Part shown: in pieces, positions 1 through 11,500 of the stretch
Numbering within the stretch: the stretch's first letter is position 1
Layout of the letters: the number at the start of each line of letters is the position of its first letter
Assembly (NCBI GenBank): GCA_002734065.2
Contig: NVXU02000048.1
Coordinates: 1 to 64,000, forward strand
Direction of reading: 5' to 3'
DNA: 64,000 bases
Source of the DNA: Fluviicola sp.
GTDB lineage: Bacteria > Bacteroidota > Bacteroidia > Flavobacteriales_D > Crocinitomicaceae
Notes under the pieces: generated by a model
What the model was told of the DNA's origin: nothing
Seen by the model: the letters and a program-made list of their open reading frames with translations, nothing else
The model's database searches: none
Position numbers and translations under genes: made by a program

Positions 1-7
1 AAATAAA

Positions 8-80
8 GCGGGAGTAGCTCAGTTGGTAGAGCATCAGCCTTCCAAGCTGAGGGTCGCGAGTTCGAGTCTCGTCTCCCGCT
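8..80 (+). tRNA. tRNA-Gly (anticodon TCC)
   Basis: Cloverleaf seen directly: acceptor stem GCGGGAG (8-14) pairs with CTCCCGC (73-79), a D-arm AGCTCAGTTGGTAGAGC, and a T-arm with GTTCGAGTC. The seven-base anticodon loop cttccaa gives TCC, so it reads glycine codons. CCA is not encoded. It is the first of three tRNAs around tuf. Confidence 0.96.
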
Positions 81-105
81 CATTTTTTGAAAGTACTTAT
101 ATAGT

Positions 106-177
106 GCCGATGTAGCTCAGGGGTAGAGTGCTTCCTTGGTAAGGAAGAGGTCACGAGTTCAATTCTCGTCATTGGCT
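106..177 (+). tRNA. tRNA-Thr (anticodon GGT)
   Basis: Acceptor stem GCCGATG (106-112) pairs with CATTGGC (170-176) with one G-T wobble. The anticodon stem CTTCC/GGAAG encloses loop ttggtaa, giving GGT (threonine). It lies 25 bases after tRNA-Gly and 91 bases before tuf, and is probably co-transcribed with them. Confidence 0.95.
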
Positions 178-268
178 CGATTAAAGAGAATTAAAGTTTT
201 TTCACCTTTGGGGTGGAAATTTTGCATATAATAAAGTTTATAATTTTAACAAAGAAAACACAAACACA

Positions 269-1456
269 ATGGCTAAGGAAAAATTCGACCGTTCCAAACC
301 ACACGTAAACATCGGAACAATTGGTCACGTCGATCACGGTAAAACAACATTAACAGCTGCAATCTCAAGCGTATTAGCTTCGCAAGGATTGGCTGAAACA
401 CGCGATTTCTCTTCTATCGATAATGCGCCAGAAGAAAAAGAACGTGGTATCACAATTAACACGTCTCATATTGAGTACTCAACAGTAAATCGTCATTACG
501 CTCACGTTGACTGTCCAGGTCACGCTGATTACGTAAAGAACATGGTTACTGGTGCTGCACAGATGGATGGTGCTATCCTTGTAGTTGCGGCTACAGATGG
601 ACCAATGCCACAAACTCGTGAGCACATCCTTTTAGGACGCCAAGTTGGTGTTCCAAGAATGGTTGTATTCATGAACAAAGTGGATATGGTTGATGATGAG
701 GAGTTATTAGAGTTAGTAGATATGGAAATCAGAGAATTGCTTTCTTTCTACGATTATGATGGAGATAACACACCTGTTATCGTTGGTTCTGCTCTTGGGG
801 CATTGAACGGTGAGGAAAAATGGGTTAATTCTATTAATGAATTAATGGAAGCAGTTGATACTTGGATCGAACTTCCTAAAAGAGATGTTGATAAGCCTTT
901 CTTGATGCCGGTTGAAGATGTATTTACGATTACTGGTCGTGGTACTGTTGCAACAGGACGTATCGAAACTGGAGTTATCAATACTGGAGATGCAGTTGAT
1001 ATCCTAGGAATGGGAGATGAAAAATTATCATCTACTGTGACTGGAGTTGAAATGTTCCGTAAAATATTAGATAGAGGTGAAGCTGGAGATAACGTTGGTA
1101 TCTTATTAAGAGGTATTGAAAAAGCGGATATCAAACGTGGAATGGTTATCTGTGAACCAGGTAAAACTACTCCTCATATAGAGTTTAAAGCTGAGATATA
1201 CGTTTTGAAGAAAGAAGAAGGTGGACGTCACACTCCTTTCCATAACAAGTATCGTCCTCAGTTTTATTTCAGAACAACTGATGTTACTGGTGAAATCTTC
1301 TTGACCGATGGTCGTGAAATGGTTATGCCTGGTGACAACGTTACAATTACTGTTAAGTTGATTGTGCCTATTGCTATGCATCAAGGACTTCGTTTTGCAA
1401 TCCGTGAGGGTGGTAGAACTGTAGGTGCTGGACAGGTTACTGAAATTATCTCTTAA
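269..1456 (+). CDS. tuf: Elongation factor Tu
   Basis: EF-Tu, 395 aa, the GTPase that delivers aminoacyl-tRNA to the ribosomal A site in the cytoplasm. The G1 P-loop GHVDHGKT is at residues 19-26, G3 is DCPGHADY near 80-87, and G4 NKVD is near 136-139; the two beta-barrel domains follow. Length and start ([14 protein letters not shown]) are typical of the family. It sits downstream of two tRNAs and ends at a strong hairpin terminator, with tRNA-Trp and secE immediately after, an arrangement common in Bacteroidota. I am certain of the identity. No clear promoter stands out in the 91-base leader. Confidence 0.99.
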   Translation: MAKEKFDRSKPHVNIGTIGHVDHGKTTLTAAISSVLASQGLAETRDFSSIDNAPEEKERGITINTSHIEYSTVNRHYAHVDCPGHADYVKNMVTGAAQMDGAILVVAATDGPMPQTREHILLGRQVGVPRMVVFMNKVDMVDDEELLELVDMEIRELLSFYDYDGDNTPVIVGSALGALNGEEKWVNSINELMEAVDTWIELPKRDVDKPFLMPVEDVFTITGRGTVATGRIETGVINTGDAVDILGMGDEKLSSTVTGVEMFRKILDRGEAGDNVGILLRGIEKADIKRGMVICEPGKTTPHIEFKAEIYVLKKEEGGRHTPFHNKYRPQFYFRTTDVTGEIFLTDGREMVMPGDNVTITVKLIVPIAMHQGLRFAIREGGRTVGAGQVTEIIS

Positions 1457-1476
1457 GAGGTGAATTAATTATATTG

Positions 1477-1503
1477 AAAAGGGGAGTTTTTGCTCCCCTT
1501 TTT
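1477..1503 (+). terminator. Rho-independent terminator after tuf
   Basis: The stem AAAAGGGGAG / CTCCCCTTTT with loop tttttg is followed by a T run. It begins about 20 bases after the tuf stop and just before tRNA-Trp, so tuf transcription probably ends or is reduced here. Confidence 0.85.
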
Positions 1504-1505
1504 AT

Positions 1506-1578
1506 ACGGGTGTAGCTCAGCTGGTAGAGTAGTGGTCTCCAAAACCATTGGTCGTGGGTTCGAATCCTACCGCCCGTG
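1506..1578 (+). tRNA. tRNA-Trp (anticodon CCA)
   Basis: Acceptor strands ACGGGTG (1506-1512) and CGCCCGT (1571-1577) pair with one wobble. The anticodon stem GTGGT/ACCAT with loop ctccaaa gives CCA. The gene ends 13 bases before the secE ATG, so it is probably transcribed with secE-nusG. Confidence 0.95.
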
Positions 1579-1591
1579 CAAAAGTAAGGAA

Positions 1592-1813
1592 ATGTCAAAA
1601 GTTAAAGAATATATTAGCGAGACTGTAACAGAGATGGTTCATCGAGTTACATGGCCTACGTGGAAAGAATTACAAAGTAACACGATAATTGTCGTCATTG
1701 CTTCTGTACTTATTGCATTGAGTATTTTCGTGATGGATTTCGCATTCGGAATCAATGGAAATAAAGATGCTTTTTGGAGAGGATTATTAGGACTGATTTA
1801 TAAAACATTTTAA
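1592..1813 (+). CDS. secE: Preprotein translocase subunit SecE
   Basis: SecE, 73 aa, stabilises SecY in the inner-membrane Sec translocon. The short form has an amphipathic N-terminal helix containing the family-typical RVTWPTWKEL stretch and then one transmembrane helix (about residues 30-53). The ATG at 1592 was chosen because the longer frame would start inside tRNA-Trp and the terminator. The nusG ATG follows 9 bases after the stop, the universal secE-nusG pairing. Confidence 0.96.
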   Translation: MSKVKEYISETVTEMVHRVTWPTWKELQSNTIIVVIASVLIALSIFVMDFAFGINGNKDAFWRGLLGLIYKTF

Positions 1814-1822
1814 TTGAAAGCA

Positions 1823-2371
1823 ATGGCAGAAATTAAAAAACGTTTTTACGTTGTCCGTGTTATTACAGGGAAAGAAAATAAAATCAAAGAATATCTTGAA
1901 ATGGAAATTTCAAGATTGAAACTAGAAGATTTTATTGGACAGATTCTGATTCCGACAGAGAAAGTATTTCAAATTAAGGATGGCAAGAAAGTAAGCAAAG
2001 ACAAAACTTTCCTTCCAGGATACATTATTGTTGAAGCTGCTCTTGAAGGAGAGGTGCCTCACGTTATTAGAAGTATTCCCAATGTGATGGGGTTCTTAGG
2101 GAATGAGAAAGGTGGAGACCCTTCTCCAATGAGAATGTCTGAAGTGAACCGTATCCTCGGTAAAGTAGATGAGTTATCAGAAACAGAAGAGGAAATGAGA
2201 ATACCATTTGTTATTGGAGAACCTGTCAAAGTTATTGACGGTCCATTTAATAACTTTAGCGGAATCATTGATGAAATCAATGAAGACAAGAAGAAGCTGA
2301 AAGTGATGGTGAAAATTTTCGGAAGAAAAAACTTGCTAGAGCTAAGCTATATGCAAGTCGAAAAAGAATAA
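1823..2371 (+). CDS. nusG: Transcription termination/antitermination factor NusG
   Basis: NusG, 182 aa, binds RNA polymerase and couples it to Rho or the ribosome. The N-terminal NGN domain starts MAEIKKRFYVVRVITGKENK. The C-terminal KOW domain contains EPVKVIDGPFNNFSGIID (about residues 137-154). The ATG at 1823 is preferred over an upstream in-frame TTG at 1814 that directly abuts the secE stop. It is followed by a 116-base structured spacer and the L11/L1 genes. Confidence 0.97.
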   Translation: MAEIKKRFYVVRVITGKENKIKEYLEMEISRLKLEDFIGQILIPTEKVFQIKDGKKVSKDKTFLPGYIIVEAALEGEVPHVIRSIPNVMGFLGNEKGGDPSPMRMSEVNRILGKVDELSETEEEMRIPFVIGEPVKVIDGPFNNFSGIIDEINEDKKKLKVMVKIFGRKNLLELSYMQVEKE

Positions 2372-2487
2372 AGACAATGCATTTACTAAAAGTTAGTGAA
2401 TGCAGATTAGAGTATAACCGTAGGAGTGATGAAAGCTATTAAAGCTTCCAGTGAGTAATCATGTTTGACTACATAATTTAAAAACAA
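2372..2487 (+). promoter_or_regulatory. Structured leader before rplK-rplA (possible L1 autoregulatory site)
   Basis: This 116-base spacer contains a long hairpin with 11-base arms (2379-2389 and 2393-2403, one wobble). A second short stem AAGCT/AGCTT is preceded by a GGAG-TGATGA stretch near 2424-2433. In many bacteria L1 or L11 represses this operon by binding its leader. The hairpins are seen; the L1-site role is inference. Confidence 0.4.
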
Positions 2488-2931
2488 ATGGCTAAAGAAG
2501 TAGCAGGTTTGATCAAATTACAGATCAGAGGTGGTGCAGCTAATCCAGCTCCTCCAGTTGGTCCCGCACTTGGTGCAAAAGGGGTAAACATTATGGAGTT
2601 TTGCAAGCAGTTTAACGCTCGTACGCAAGACAAGGCAGGAAAAGTTCTACCAGCAGTTATCACCGTTTATAGTGATAAATCCTTTGATTTTGTAATCAAA
2701 ACACCACCAGCAGCAGTCCAAATTTTGGAACAAATCAAGTTGAAGAAAGGATCTTCTGAACCTAATAGAGATAAGGTTGGAACAATTTCTTGGGACAAGA
2801 TTAGATTCATTGCAGAGGATAAGTTGTCAGATATGAATTGCTTTACCGTAGATTCAGCAATGTTGATGATTGCAGGTACAGCAAGAAGTATGGGTGTAAT
2901 AGTAAAAGGTGGTGAAGCACCAACTAAATAA
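2488..2931 (+). CDS. rplK: 50S ribosomal protein L11
   Basis: L11, 147 aa, binds the GTPase-associated region of 23S rRNA. The N-terminal domain has the conserved proline-rich [10 protein letters not shown] segment (about residues 21-30) and the C-terminal rRNA-binding domain ends with [13 protein letters not shown]. Length is normal. The stop is 10 bases before rplA, so the two form the usual L11-L1 pair. Confidence 0.98.
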   Translation: MAKEVAGLIKLQIRGGAANPAPPVGPALGAKGVNIMEFCKQFNARTQDKAGKVLPAVITVYSDKSFDFVIKTPPAAVQILEQIKLKKGSSEPNRDKVGTISWDKIRFIAEDKLSDMNCFTVDSAMLMIAGTARSMGVIVKGGEAPTK

Positions 2932-2941
2932 TTGTAACGTT

Positions 2942-3637
2942 ATGGGAAGAATATCTAAAAAGAGAAAAGAAGCTCTTGCGAAGATCGATTCTAGCAAGGC
3001 TTATACCTTAGCGGAAGCATGTAACTTGGTTAAGGAAGTTTCAACTACTAAATTTGACGCCTCAGTTGATGTGAGTGTACGTCTAGGAGTTGATCCTAGA
3101 AAAGCGAATCAAATGGTGAGAGGTACAGTAGCATTGCCACACGGTACAGGTAAGGACATGACTGTTCTTGTATTGTGTACTCCAGACAAGGAGGAAGAAG
3201 CAAAAGCTGCAGGTGCTGACCACGTTGGTTTGGATGAGTACATTCAGAAAATTAAAGGCGGATGGACAGACATCGATGTGATTATTACTATGCCAGCAGT
3301 GATGGGTAAGGTAGGTGCTTTAGGTCGTATATTAGGACCAAGAGGACTAATGCCTAATCCAAAAACAGGTACAGTAACTATGGACATTGCGAAAGCAGTA
3401 ACCGATGTAAAAGCAGGTAAGATTGACTTTAAAGTTGATAAGTATGGAATTATTCACGCAATGGTGGCGAAATCAAGTTTCGAAGGAAGCAAGATTGAAG
3501 ACAACATGAATGAATTACTTCAAACAATTGTCAAATTGAAGCCTTCTTCATCTAAAGGTACTTACATAAAGAGTGTTTACATCAGCTCAACAATGAGTCC
3601 TAGTATTCAGGTTGATGCGAAGTATTTAATTGCTTAA
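2942..3637 (+). CDS. rplA: 50S ribosomal protein L1
   Basis: L1, 231 aa, forms the mobile L1 stalk at the ribosomal E site and is a known translational repressor of this operon. Family hallmarks are the N-terminal [25 protein letters not shown], and the [18 protein letters not shown] signature (about residues 123-140). The start at 2942 avoids overlap with rplK. The operon continues with rplJ 12 bases later. Confidence 0.98.
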   Translation: MGRISKKRKEALAKIDSSKAYTLAEACNLVKEVSTTKFDASVDVSVRLGVDPRKANQMVRGTVALPHGTGKDMTVLVLCTPDKEEEAKAAGADHVGLDEYIQKIKGGWTDIDVIITMPAVMGKVGALGRILGPRGLMPNPKTGTVTMDIAKAVTDVKAGKIDFKVDKYGIIHAMVAKSSFEGSKIEDNMNELLQTIVKLKPSSSKGTYIKSVYISSTMSPSIQVDAKYLIA

Positions 3638-3649
3638 AACTTACGAAAA

Positions 3650-4171
3650 ATGACAAGAGAAGAAAAAGCAAAGTATATAGATGATTTAGTTGTTGAATTA
3701 AACGACAACAATGTTATTTATTTAACAGATACAGCAGAATTAACAGTTGACGTAATTAATAACTTAAGAAGACGTGCTTTCAACGCAAACGTTAGTTTAA
3801 GAGTCGTAAAGAATACTTTACTCTCTAAAGCAATGGATAAAGTTGAAGGAAAAGATTTTGGTGACTTGAAAGGAACACTTTCAGGAGCAACCTCAATCAT
3901 GTTTTCTGAAGTAGGAAATGCTCCAGCAAAACTTATCAAAGAATTTCGCAAGAAAAATGATAAGCCAATTCTTAAAGGTGCTTGGATTGATGAAGGTGTT
4001 TACATTGGCGATGACCAAGTGAAAATGCTTGCAGATATCAAGAGTAAAGAAGAATTACTTGGAGACATTATATCATTACTTCAAAGTCCTGCTAAGAACG
4101 TTGTTTCTGGACTTAAAAGTGCTGGCGGTACAATCGCTGGTTTACTTAAAACGCTCGAAGAGAGAGCATAA
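3650..4171 (+). CDS. rplJ: 50S ribosomal protein L10
   Basis: L10, 173 aa, anchors L7/L12 dimers on the ribosomal stalk. It opens with MTREEKAKYIDDLV and carries SLRVVKNTLLSKAM in the rRNA-binding domain; the C-terminal helix GGTIAGLLKTLEERA would bind L7/L12 N-termini. It lies 12 bases after rplA, so an L10 leader of the kind found upstream of rplJ in some bacteria has no room here. Confidence 0.97.
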   Translation: MTREEKAKYIDDLVVELNDNNVIYLTDTAELTVDVINNLRRRAFNANVSLRVVKNTLLSKAMDKVEGKDFGDLKGTLSGATSIMFSEVGNAPAKLIKEFRKKNDKPILKGAWIDEGVYIGDDQVKMLADIKSKEELLGDIISLLQSPAKNVVSGLKSAGGTIAGLLKTLEERA

Positions 4172-4208
4172 TTATTATTTATTAAGAATTAATTAAAACA
4201 AAAATAAA

Positions 4209-4583
4209 ATGGCTGATTTGAAAAAAGTAGCAGAAGAGTTAGTAAATCTTACAGTAAAAGATGTAAATGAACTAGCAACAATCCTTAAAGATGAATACGG
4301 TATCGAACCTGCTGCAGCTGCAGTAGCTGTTGCTGCTGGCGGAGCTGGCGGTGGTGATTCTACTGAGGAACAAACTGAGTTCGATGTAATCCTTAAAGCA
4401 GCAGGTGGAGCAAAACTTGCAGTTGTAAAATTAGTTAAAGAATTAACTGGTCTTGGATTGAAAGAGTCTAAAGAAATGGTGGATAAAGCACCAACTACTT
4501 TGAAAGGAGCAGTTTCTAAAGATGAAGCGGAAGGTCTTAAAACTTCTTTAGAAGAAGCAGGAGCGGAAGTTGAGATTAAGTAA
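4209..4583 (+). CDS. rplL: 50S ribosomal protein L7/L12
   Basis: L7/L12, 124 aa, the acidic stalk protein that recruits translational GTPases. It has an N-terminal dimerisation helix pair, an Ala/Gly-rich hinge ([15 protein letters not shown], about residues 36-50), and the conserved C-terminal domain with [20 protein letters not shown]. It follows rplJ by 37 bases and precedes a hairpin that separates it from rpoB. Confidence 0.98.
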   Translation: MADLKKVAEELVNLTVKDVNELATILKDEYGIEPAAAAVAVAAGGAGGGDSTEEQTEFDVILKAAGGAKLAVVKLVKELTGLGLKESKEMVDKAPTTLKGAVSKDEAEGLKTSLEEAGAEVEIK

Positions 4584-4604
4584 TCTCACAAAATTTTATG
4601 GAAA

Positions 4605-4628
4605 GGCGTCCCGATAATTCGGGATGCC
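4605..4628 (+). terminator. rplL-rpoB intercistronic hairpin (attenuator or processing site)
   Basis: Stem GGCGTCCCGA / TCGGGATGCC (one wobble) with loop taat lies 21 bases after the rplL stop. There is no T run, so it is unlikely to be a full terminator. In E. coli the same spacer holds an attenuator and an RNase III site; a similar down-shift of rpoBC expression is inferred. Confidence 0.55.
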
Positions 4629-4690
4629 TATTCCTGTTTAATTACATTAGGTGCAATTATGCACATTTTTATTCACTAATATAAAAACGT

Positions 4691-7600
4691 TTGGCTTTGG
4701 CATCATCAAACAGTATTTCGACAAGAGTGAATTTTGCGAAAAGCAAAAATCAATTTGCATATCCTGACTTTTTGGATATACAATTAAAGTCTTTCCAGCA
4801 GTTTTTCCAATTGGAAACAACTCCTGAAAATAGAGAAAGCGAAGGGTTATTTAAAGTTTTCGCGGAAAACTTCCCTATAACTGATACGAGAAATCAATTC
4901 GTATTAGAATTTTTGGACTACTTTGTAGATCCTCCAAGATACAGCATTGAAGAATGCATCGATAGAGGGTTGACTTATAGTGTCCCGCTAAAAGCAAAAC
5001 TAAAATTGTATTGTACCGATCCTGAACATGAGGATTTCGAGACAATCGTTCAAGATGTGTACCTCGGTACCATCCCATATATGACTCCAAAAGGATCATT
5101 CGTAGTGAACGGAGCAGAACGAGTTATCGTTTCTCAATTACACCGTTCTCCAGGAGTATTTTTTGGACAAAGTCGTCACGCAAACGGTACTAAATTGTAC
5201 TCGGCTCGTGTGATTCCTTTTAAAGGATCTTGGATTGAATTTGCAACTGACATTAACAGTGTTATGTATGCGTATATCGATCGTAAGAAAAAATTACCAG
5301 TAACAACTTTGTTCCGTGCAATCGGGTACGAAACAGATAAAGATATCTTAGATATTTTTGACCTTGCAGATGAATTAAAAGCAACTAAAACGAACCTTAA
5401 GAAAGCATTAGGCCGTAAATTAGCGGCAAGAGTTCTTAAATCATGGGTGGAAGATTTCGTTGATGAAGATACAGGAGAAGTTGTTTCTATCGAAAGAAAT
5501 GAAGTACTTTTAGATCGTGAAACGGTATTGGAAGCAGAACACATTGATTTAATCATTGATTCTGGCTCTAAAACAGTTGTTCTTCACAAAGAAGATGTAA
5601 ATAGTGCAGATTTTACTATCATTTACAATACGCTTCAAAAAGACACTTCAAATTCTGAAAAAGAAGCAGTAGAACATATCTACCGTCAACTTCGTAATGC
5701 TGAGCCACCAGATTATGATACGGCAAAAGGTGTTTTTGAGAAATTATTCTTCTCTGATACACGTTATGATTTAGGTGAAGTTGGTCGTTTTAGAATGAAC
5801 AAGAAATTGGGTGGAAACATGGATGAAACATCTCGTGTTTTAACAAAACCTGATATGATTTCTATTATCAAATACCTTATTGAGTTAGTGAATTCTAAAG
5901 CAGAGGTAGATGATATCGATCACTTATCAAATAGACGTGTAAGAACAGTTGGTGAACAATTGTATAGCCAATTTGGTGTTGGTCTTGCAAGAATGGCAAG
6001 GACAATTCGTGAAAGAATGAACGTTCGTGACAATGAGGTCTTTACACCTATTGATTTGATTAACGCAAAGACTTTATCGTCTGTGATTAATTCATTCTTT
6101 GGAACAAATCAACTTTCTCAGTTCATGGATCAAACGAATCCACTTTCTGAGGTTACGCACAAACGTAGATTATCAGCACTAGGACCTGGTGGACTTTCGA
6201 GAGAAAGAGCAGGATTTGAGGTGCGTGATGTTCACTACACTCACTACGGTCGTCTTTGTACGATTGAAACTCCTGAGGGACCAAATATTGGTCTGATTTC
6301 TTCTCTTTGTGTTTTCGCAAAAGTGAATAAATTAGGATTCATTGAAACTCCATATCGTGAAGTTTTAAAAGGGCAAGTTTCGATGAAGAAAGATCCAATT
6401 TATCTTTCTGCAGAAGAGGAAGATGAGCAAACGATTGCGCAAGCAAATGCAAAAATTGATGAGAAAGGAAACTTTCTAACAGATGTTGTTAAAGCAAGAC
6501 ATGAAGGTGATTTTCCTGTTGTAGAACCAACAGAAATTACGCTAATGGACGTTGGAGCAAATCAAATTGCATCAATTGCAGCATCTTCAATTCCTTTCTT
6601 AGAGCATGATGATGCCAATCGTGCCTTGATGGGGTCTAATATGCAGCGTCAAGCAGTTCCATTATTGAAACCAAATTCTCCAATCGTGGGAACTGGTATC
6701 GAAGAATTGGTGGCTAAAGATTCTCGTGTATTAATTAACGCAGAAGGTAATGGTGTCGTTGAATATGTAGATGCAAACGAGATTACAATAAAATATAGCC
6801 TTACTAAAGAAGATAAATTAGTCAGCTTTGAAGGCGAAAGAAGAACCTACCCGTTGGTTAAGTTTGCAAAAACAAATCAAGGTACTTGTGTCAATTTGAA
6901 ACCAATCGTTCAGAAAGGTGATAAAGTTGAGGAAGGACAAGTTCTTTGTGAAGGTTATGCAACACAGCAAGGAGAATTGGCTCTTGGTCAAAACTTGAAA
7001 GTGGCATTTATGCCATGGAAGGGATACAACTTCGAGGATGCAATTGTAATATCTGAGCGAGTAGTTCGTGACGATGTCTTTACATCTATTCATATTGATG
7101 AGTATTCTGTAGATGTCCGTGACACAAAACGTGGAATGGAAGAATTGACAGCTGATATTCCTAATGTTAGTGAGGAAGCAACAAAAGATTTAGATGAAAA
7201 TGGTCTAATTCGTATTGGTGCTGAAATCAAAGAAGGTGATATTCTTATCGGAAAAATTACTCCAAAAGGTGAAACAGACCCTTCTCCTGAAGAGAAACTT
7301 TTACGTGCAATCTTTGGTGACAAAGCAGGAGATGTAAAAGATGCTTCTTTGAAGGCAAGACCATCATTGAAAGGTGTAGTTGTTCAAAAGAAATTGTTCT
7401 CTAGAGCAGTTAAAGACAGAAAATCAAAAGCACAGGATAAGCCAATTTTAGAAAGCTTGGATGCAGATTACGAAAAAGAATTCGTGATCTTAAAAGAGAC
7501 TTTAATTGAGAAAATAATCGGAATTGTTGGTGAAAACAAATCAGCTGGTGTTACCAATAACTTCCGTGAGGAAATTATTAAGAAGGGAACAAAATTCGCT

Positions 7601-8509
7601 GCTCGTAACTTAAATGCGATTGATTTTTCTATTGTGAATCCTACTAAATGGACAGATGATAACAAAACCAATTCTTTAATTGGTCGTGTGATTCATAACT
7701 TCAACATTAAATCTAACGATTTATTAGGAGCTTACAAACGTAAAAAATTCCATATTTCTGTTGGAGATGAACTTCCAGCTGGAATTATTAAAATGGCAAA
7801 AATCTACATCGCTAAGAAACGTAAGTTGAAAGTAGGTGATAAAATGGCGGGTCGTCACGGTAACAAAGGTATTGTTGCCAACATCGTTCGCGCTGAAGAT
7901 ATGCCATTCTTAGAGGATGGAACTCCGGTTGATATCGTGTTGAACCCACTAGGGGTACCATCGCGTATGAACCTTGGACAAATTTATGAAACAGTTCTTG
8001 GTTGGGCTGGAGATAAATTAGGAATAAAATTTGCAACACCAATTTTTGACGGAGCACATCCTACAGAAATTGATGCTTGGACAGAGAAAGCAGGAGTACC
8101 AAAATCAGGTAAAACTTACCTCTATGATGGTGGAACTGGTGTTCGATTTGACCAAACAGCAACCGTTGGTATTATCTACATGCTGAAATTATCTCACATG
8201 GTGGATGATAAGATGCACGCTCGTTCTATCGGACCTTATTCATTGATTACGCAACAACCTCTTGGTGGTAAAGCGCAATTTGGTGGGCAAAGATTTGGTG
8301 AAATGGAGGTTTGGGCATTGGAAGCATTCGGTGCGGCAAATATTCTACAAGAAATCTTGACTGTGAAGTCGGATGATGTAACAGGCCGTGCGAAAGCTTA
8401 CGAAGCAATCGTTAAAGGAGACAATATCCCAAAACCTGGAATACCAGAATCATTTAACGTATTGTTGCACGAATTGAGAGGATTATGTCTAGAAGTTACA
8501 TTGGACTAA
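4691..8509 (+). CDS. rpoB: DNA-directed RNA polymerase subunit beta
   Basis: RpoB, 1272 aa, forms one side of the catalytic cleft and the rifampicin pocket. Conserved stretches include [52 protein letters not shown] with the following [25 protein letters not shown] and [19 protein letters not shown] near the end. The length is normal for Bacteroidota. No in-frame ATG lies near the conserved N-terminus; the best start is TTG at 4691 (or TTG at 4697) after an A-rich stretch. rpoC follows 32 bases later. The hairpin before it may lower its level relative to the ribosomal genes. Confidence 0.98.
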   Translation: MALASSNSISTRVNFAKSKNQFAYPDFLDIQLKSFQQFFQLETTPENRESEGLFKVFAENFPITDTRNQFVLEFLDYFVDPPRYSIEECIDRGLTYSVPLKAKLKLYCTDPEHEDFETIVQDVYLGTIPYMTPKGSFVVNGAERVIVSQLHRSPGVFFGQSRHANGTKLYSARVIPFKGSWIEFATDINSVMYAYIDRKKKLPVTTLFRAIGYETDKDILDIFDLADELKATKTNLKKALGRKLAARVLKSWVEDFVDEDTGEVVSIERNEVLLDRETVLEAEHIDLIIDSGSKTVVLHKEDVNSADFTIIYNTLQKDTSNSEKEAVEHIYRQLRNAEPPDYDTAKGVFEKLFFSDTRYDLGEVGRFRMNKKLGGNMDETSRVLTKPDMISIIKYLIELVNSKAEVDDIDHLSNRRVRTVGEQLYSQFGVGLARMARTIRERMNVRDNEVFTPIDLINAKTLSSVINSFFGTNQLSQFMDQTNPLSEVTHKRRLSALGPGGLSRERAGFEVRDVHYTHYGRLCTIETPEGPNIGLISSLCVFAKVNKLGFIETPYREVLKGQVSMKKDPIYLSAEEEDEQTIAQANAKIDEKGNFLTDVVKARHEGDFPVVEPTEITLMDVGANQIASIAASSIPFLEHDDANRALMGSNMQRQAVPLLKPNSPIVGTGIEELVAKDSRVLINAEGNGVVEYVDANEITIKYSLTKEDKLVSFEGERRTYPLVKFAKTNQGTCVNLKPIVQKGDKVEEGQVLCEGYATQQGELALGQNLKVAFMPWKGYNFEDAIVISERVVRDDVFTSIHIDEYSVDVRDTKRGMEELTADIPNVSEEATKDLDENGLIRIGAEIKEGDILIGKITPKGETDPSPEEKLLRAIFGDKAGDVKDASLKARPSLKGVVVQKKLFSRAVKDRKSKAQDKPILESLDADYEKEFVILKETLIEKIIGIVGENKSAGVTNNFREEIIKKGTKFAARNLNAIDFSIVNPTKWTDDNKTNSLIGRVIHNFNIKSNDLLGAYKRKKFHISVGDELPAGIIKMAKIYIAKKRKLKVGDKMAGRHGNKGIVANIVRAEDMPFLEDGTPVDIVLNPLGVPSRMNLGQIYETVLGWAGDKLGIKFATPIFDGAHPTEIDAWTEKAGVPKSGKTYLYDGGTGVRFDQTATVGIIYMLKLSHMVDDKMHARSIGPYSLITQQPLGGKAQFGGQRFGEMEVWALEAFGAANILQEILTVKSDDVTGRAKAYEAIVKGDNIPKPGIPESFNVLLHELRGLCLEVTLD

Positions 8510-8541
8510 TCAGTTGTTGAATAAAAGAATTTAAGACAATT

Positions 8542-11500
8542 ATGGCTTACAGAAAAGAAACATCGAAAAAACAAAGTAGCTTCAACAAAATAACGATTTC
8601 GTTGGCATCACCTGAGACAATTCTTGAGCAATCGAGTGGTGAAGTGTTGAAGCCGGAAACGATAAATTACCGTACATACAAACCAGAAAGAGATGGTTTG
8701 TTTTGCGAGCGTATTTTTGGTCCGGTAAAAGATTACGAATGTCATTGTGGTAAATACAAAAGAATCCGATACAAAGGAATCGTTTGTGACCGTTGTGGTG
8801 TAGAAGTAACTGAGAAAAAAGTACGTCGTGAGAGAATGGGACACATTTCATTGGTGGTTCCTGTTGCACACATCTGGTACTTTAGATCGTTGCCAAATAA
8901 GATTGGTTATTTATTAGGTCTTCCAACTAAAAAATTGGATCAAATTATCTATTATGAAAGATATGTAGTGATTCAAGCAGGTATCGCAAAAGATGCTGAG
9001 GGAGAAGAACTAAATAGATTAGATTTTTTAACAGAAGAAGAGTATTTGGATATACTAGATGCACTTCCAATGGAAAATCAATACTTGGAAGATACAGATC
9101 CAAACAAATTCAACGCGAAAATGGGTGCAGAAGCATTGCATGACTTGTTGAAAACAATGGATTTAGATGCAACCTCTTATGAATTGCGTCACAAAGCGAA
9201 CACAGAAACTTCTGTGCAGCGTAAAAATGAAGCATTGAAAAGATTACAAGTTGTGGAAGCAATGCGTGATTCTCATACAAGAATTGAAAACCGTCCAGAA
9301 TGGATGATTGTAAAAGTTGTACCTGTAATTCCACCAGAATTGCGCCCGTTGGTGCCATTAGATGGAGGACGTTTTGCAACTTCTGATTTGAATGATTTAT
9401 ACCGTCGTGTGATTATTAGAAACAATCGTTTGAAACGATTGATTGAAATTAAAGCACCAGAGGTTATCTTGAGAAATGAGAAGCGTATGCTTCAAGAATC
9501 AGTTGATTCTTTATTTGATAACTCAAGAAAATCTTCAGCAGTTAAAACGGAATCTAACAGACCATTAAAATCACTTTCTGATTCATTGAAAGGGAAGCAA
9601 GGTCGTTTCCGTCAAAATTTATTAGGAAAACGTGTTGATTATTCTGCACGTTCAGTAATTGTTGTTGGACCTAGTTTGAAATTGCATGAATGTGGTCTTC
9701 CAAAAGACATGGCTGCAGAACTTTACAAGCCGTTTATTATTCGTAAACTAATCGAAAGAGGGGTTGTTAAGACGGTTAAATCTGCAAAGAAAATTATTGA
9801 CAAGAAAGAACCAATCGTTTGGGATATTTTAGAAAACATTTTGAAAGGGCATCCTGTTCTTTTGAATAGAGCTCCTACTCTTCACAGATTAGGTATTCAA
9901 GCTTTCCAACCGAAATTAATTGAAGGAAAAGCAATTAGACTTCACCCATTGGTTACAACGGCATTTAACGCCGATTTTGATGGGGATCAAATGGCAGTTC
10001 ACTTACCTTTGGGTAATGCTGCAATTTTGGAAGCACAATTGTTAATGTTGGCTTCTCACAATATCTTGAATCCTGCAAATGGTGCACCAATTGCTGTACC
10101 ATCACAGGATATGGTCTTGGGTCTTTATTACATTACAAAACCTAAGAAAAGCACTAAAAATGACATCGTAAAAGGTGAAGGTGGAACATTCTATTCTCCT
10201 GAAGAGGTTATTATTGCTTACAATGAAGGAGCATTAGATTTACACGCGTCAATCAATGTTAGAACATTTGATTTAGATGAAAATGGAGAGCAAAAACTAC
10301 AGTTGATTGAAACAACTTGTGGTCGAGTTATTTTCAACGAAAAAGTTCCTGCTGAAGCTGGATTTATCAATGATGTAATGACGAAGAAAGCTCTTCGTGA
10401 TATGATTGCTGAAGTTCTAAAAGTTTGTGGAACAGCTCGTACGGTATTATTTTTAGATGAAATTAAAGAGCTTGGTTATGAGATGGCCTTTACAGGTGGT
10501 CTTTCTTTCAACCTAGAGGATATTATCATCCCTAAAGAGAAAGTAGTACTGGTTGAGAAAGCGGAGACGGATGTGAAAGAAGTAATGGACAACTATAACA
10601 TGGGGCTTATTACGAACAACGAACGTTACAACCAAATCATTGATATTTGGACGCATACAAATTCTAGATTGACGCACACCTTGATGGAACAATTGAAAAA
10701 TGACCAACAAGGATTTAACTCAATCTACATGATGTACGATTCTGGAGCCCGTGGTTCGAAAGAGCAAATACGTCAGTTATCTGGAATGCGTGGATTGATG
10801 GCAAAACCTCAAAAGTCAGGAGCATCGACTCAAGATATTATTGAGAATCCAATTCTTTCTAACTTTAAGGAAGGTTTATCCATTTTGGAGTACTTTATTT
10901 CTACTCACGGTGCGCGTAAAGGTCTTGCCGATACAGCATTGAAAACGGCAGATGCAGGTTACCTGACTCGTCGTTTGGTGGATGTTGCACAAGATGTTGT
11001 TATTAATGACGACGATTGCGGTACACTAAGAGGATTGATTGCTATACCATTAATGAAAAACGATGACATCGTTGAACCATTAAAGGATAGAATCGTTGGT
11101 AGAACGTCATTGATTAACATTCATCACCCTAAAACGGATGATTTAATCGCTGAAGAAGGGAAGTTAATCACAGAAGATATTGCGAATGCGATTGAAGCCG
11201 CTGGAATTGAAGAGGTTGAAATTCGTTCTGTTCTTACTTGCGAAAGAAGAAAAGGTATCTGTTCTAAATGCTACGGATTAAACTTGGCAACGCAAAGACC
11301 AGCGCAAATTGGAGATGCAATGGGTGTTGTTGCAGCACAGTCTATTGGTGAACCAGGAACGCAGTTAACACTTCGTACATTCCACGTTGGGGGTACGGCA
11401 TCTAATATTGCTGATGATTCTGATTTAAAAGCAAAAACAGATGGTGCATTAGAAATTGATGCGTTAAGAACAATCGAAAGAAAAACCAAAGACGGTAAAA

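Noticed and set aside
203-210. CACCTTTG as a tuf promoter box
   Set aside because: One mismatch at the important first T, no spaced TTG, and the upstream tRNAs probably supply transcription.
754-1384. Two long minus-strand frames opposite tuf
   Set aside because: Antisense shadows of a highly conserved gene, with no start-site or promoter signals.
5176-5556. A 126-codon minus-strand frame within rpoB
   Set aside because: It is a shadow of rpoB. The composition (Ser/Ile/Leu-rich, no motif) is that of reverse-complemented coding DNA.
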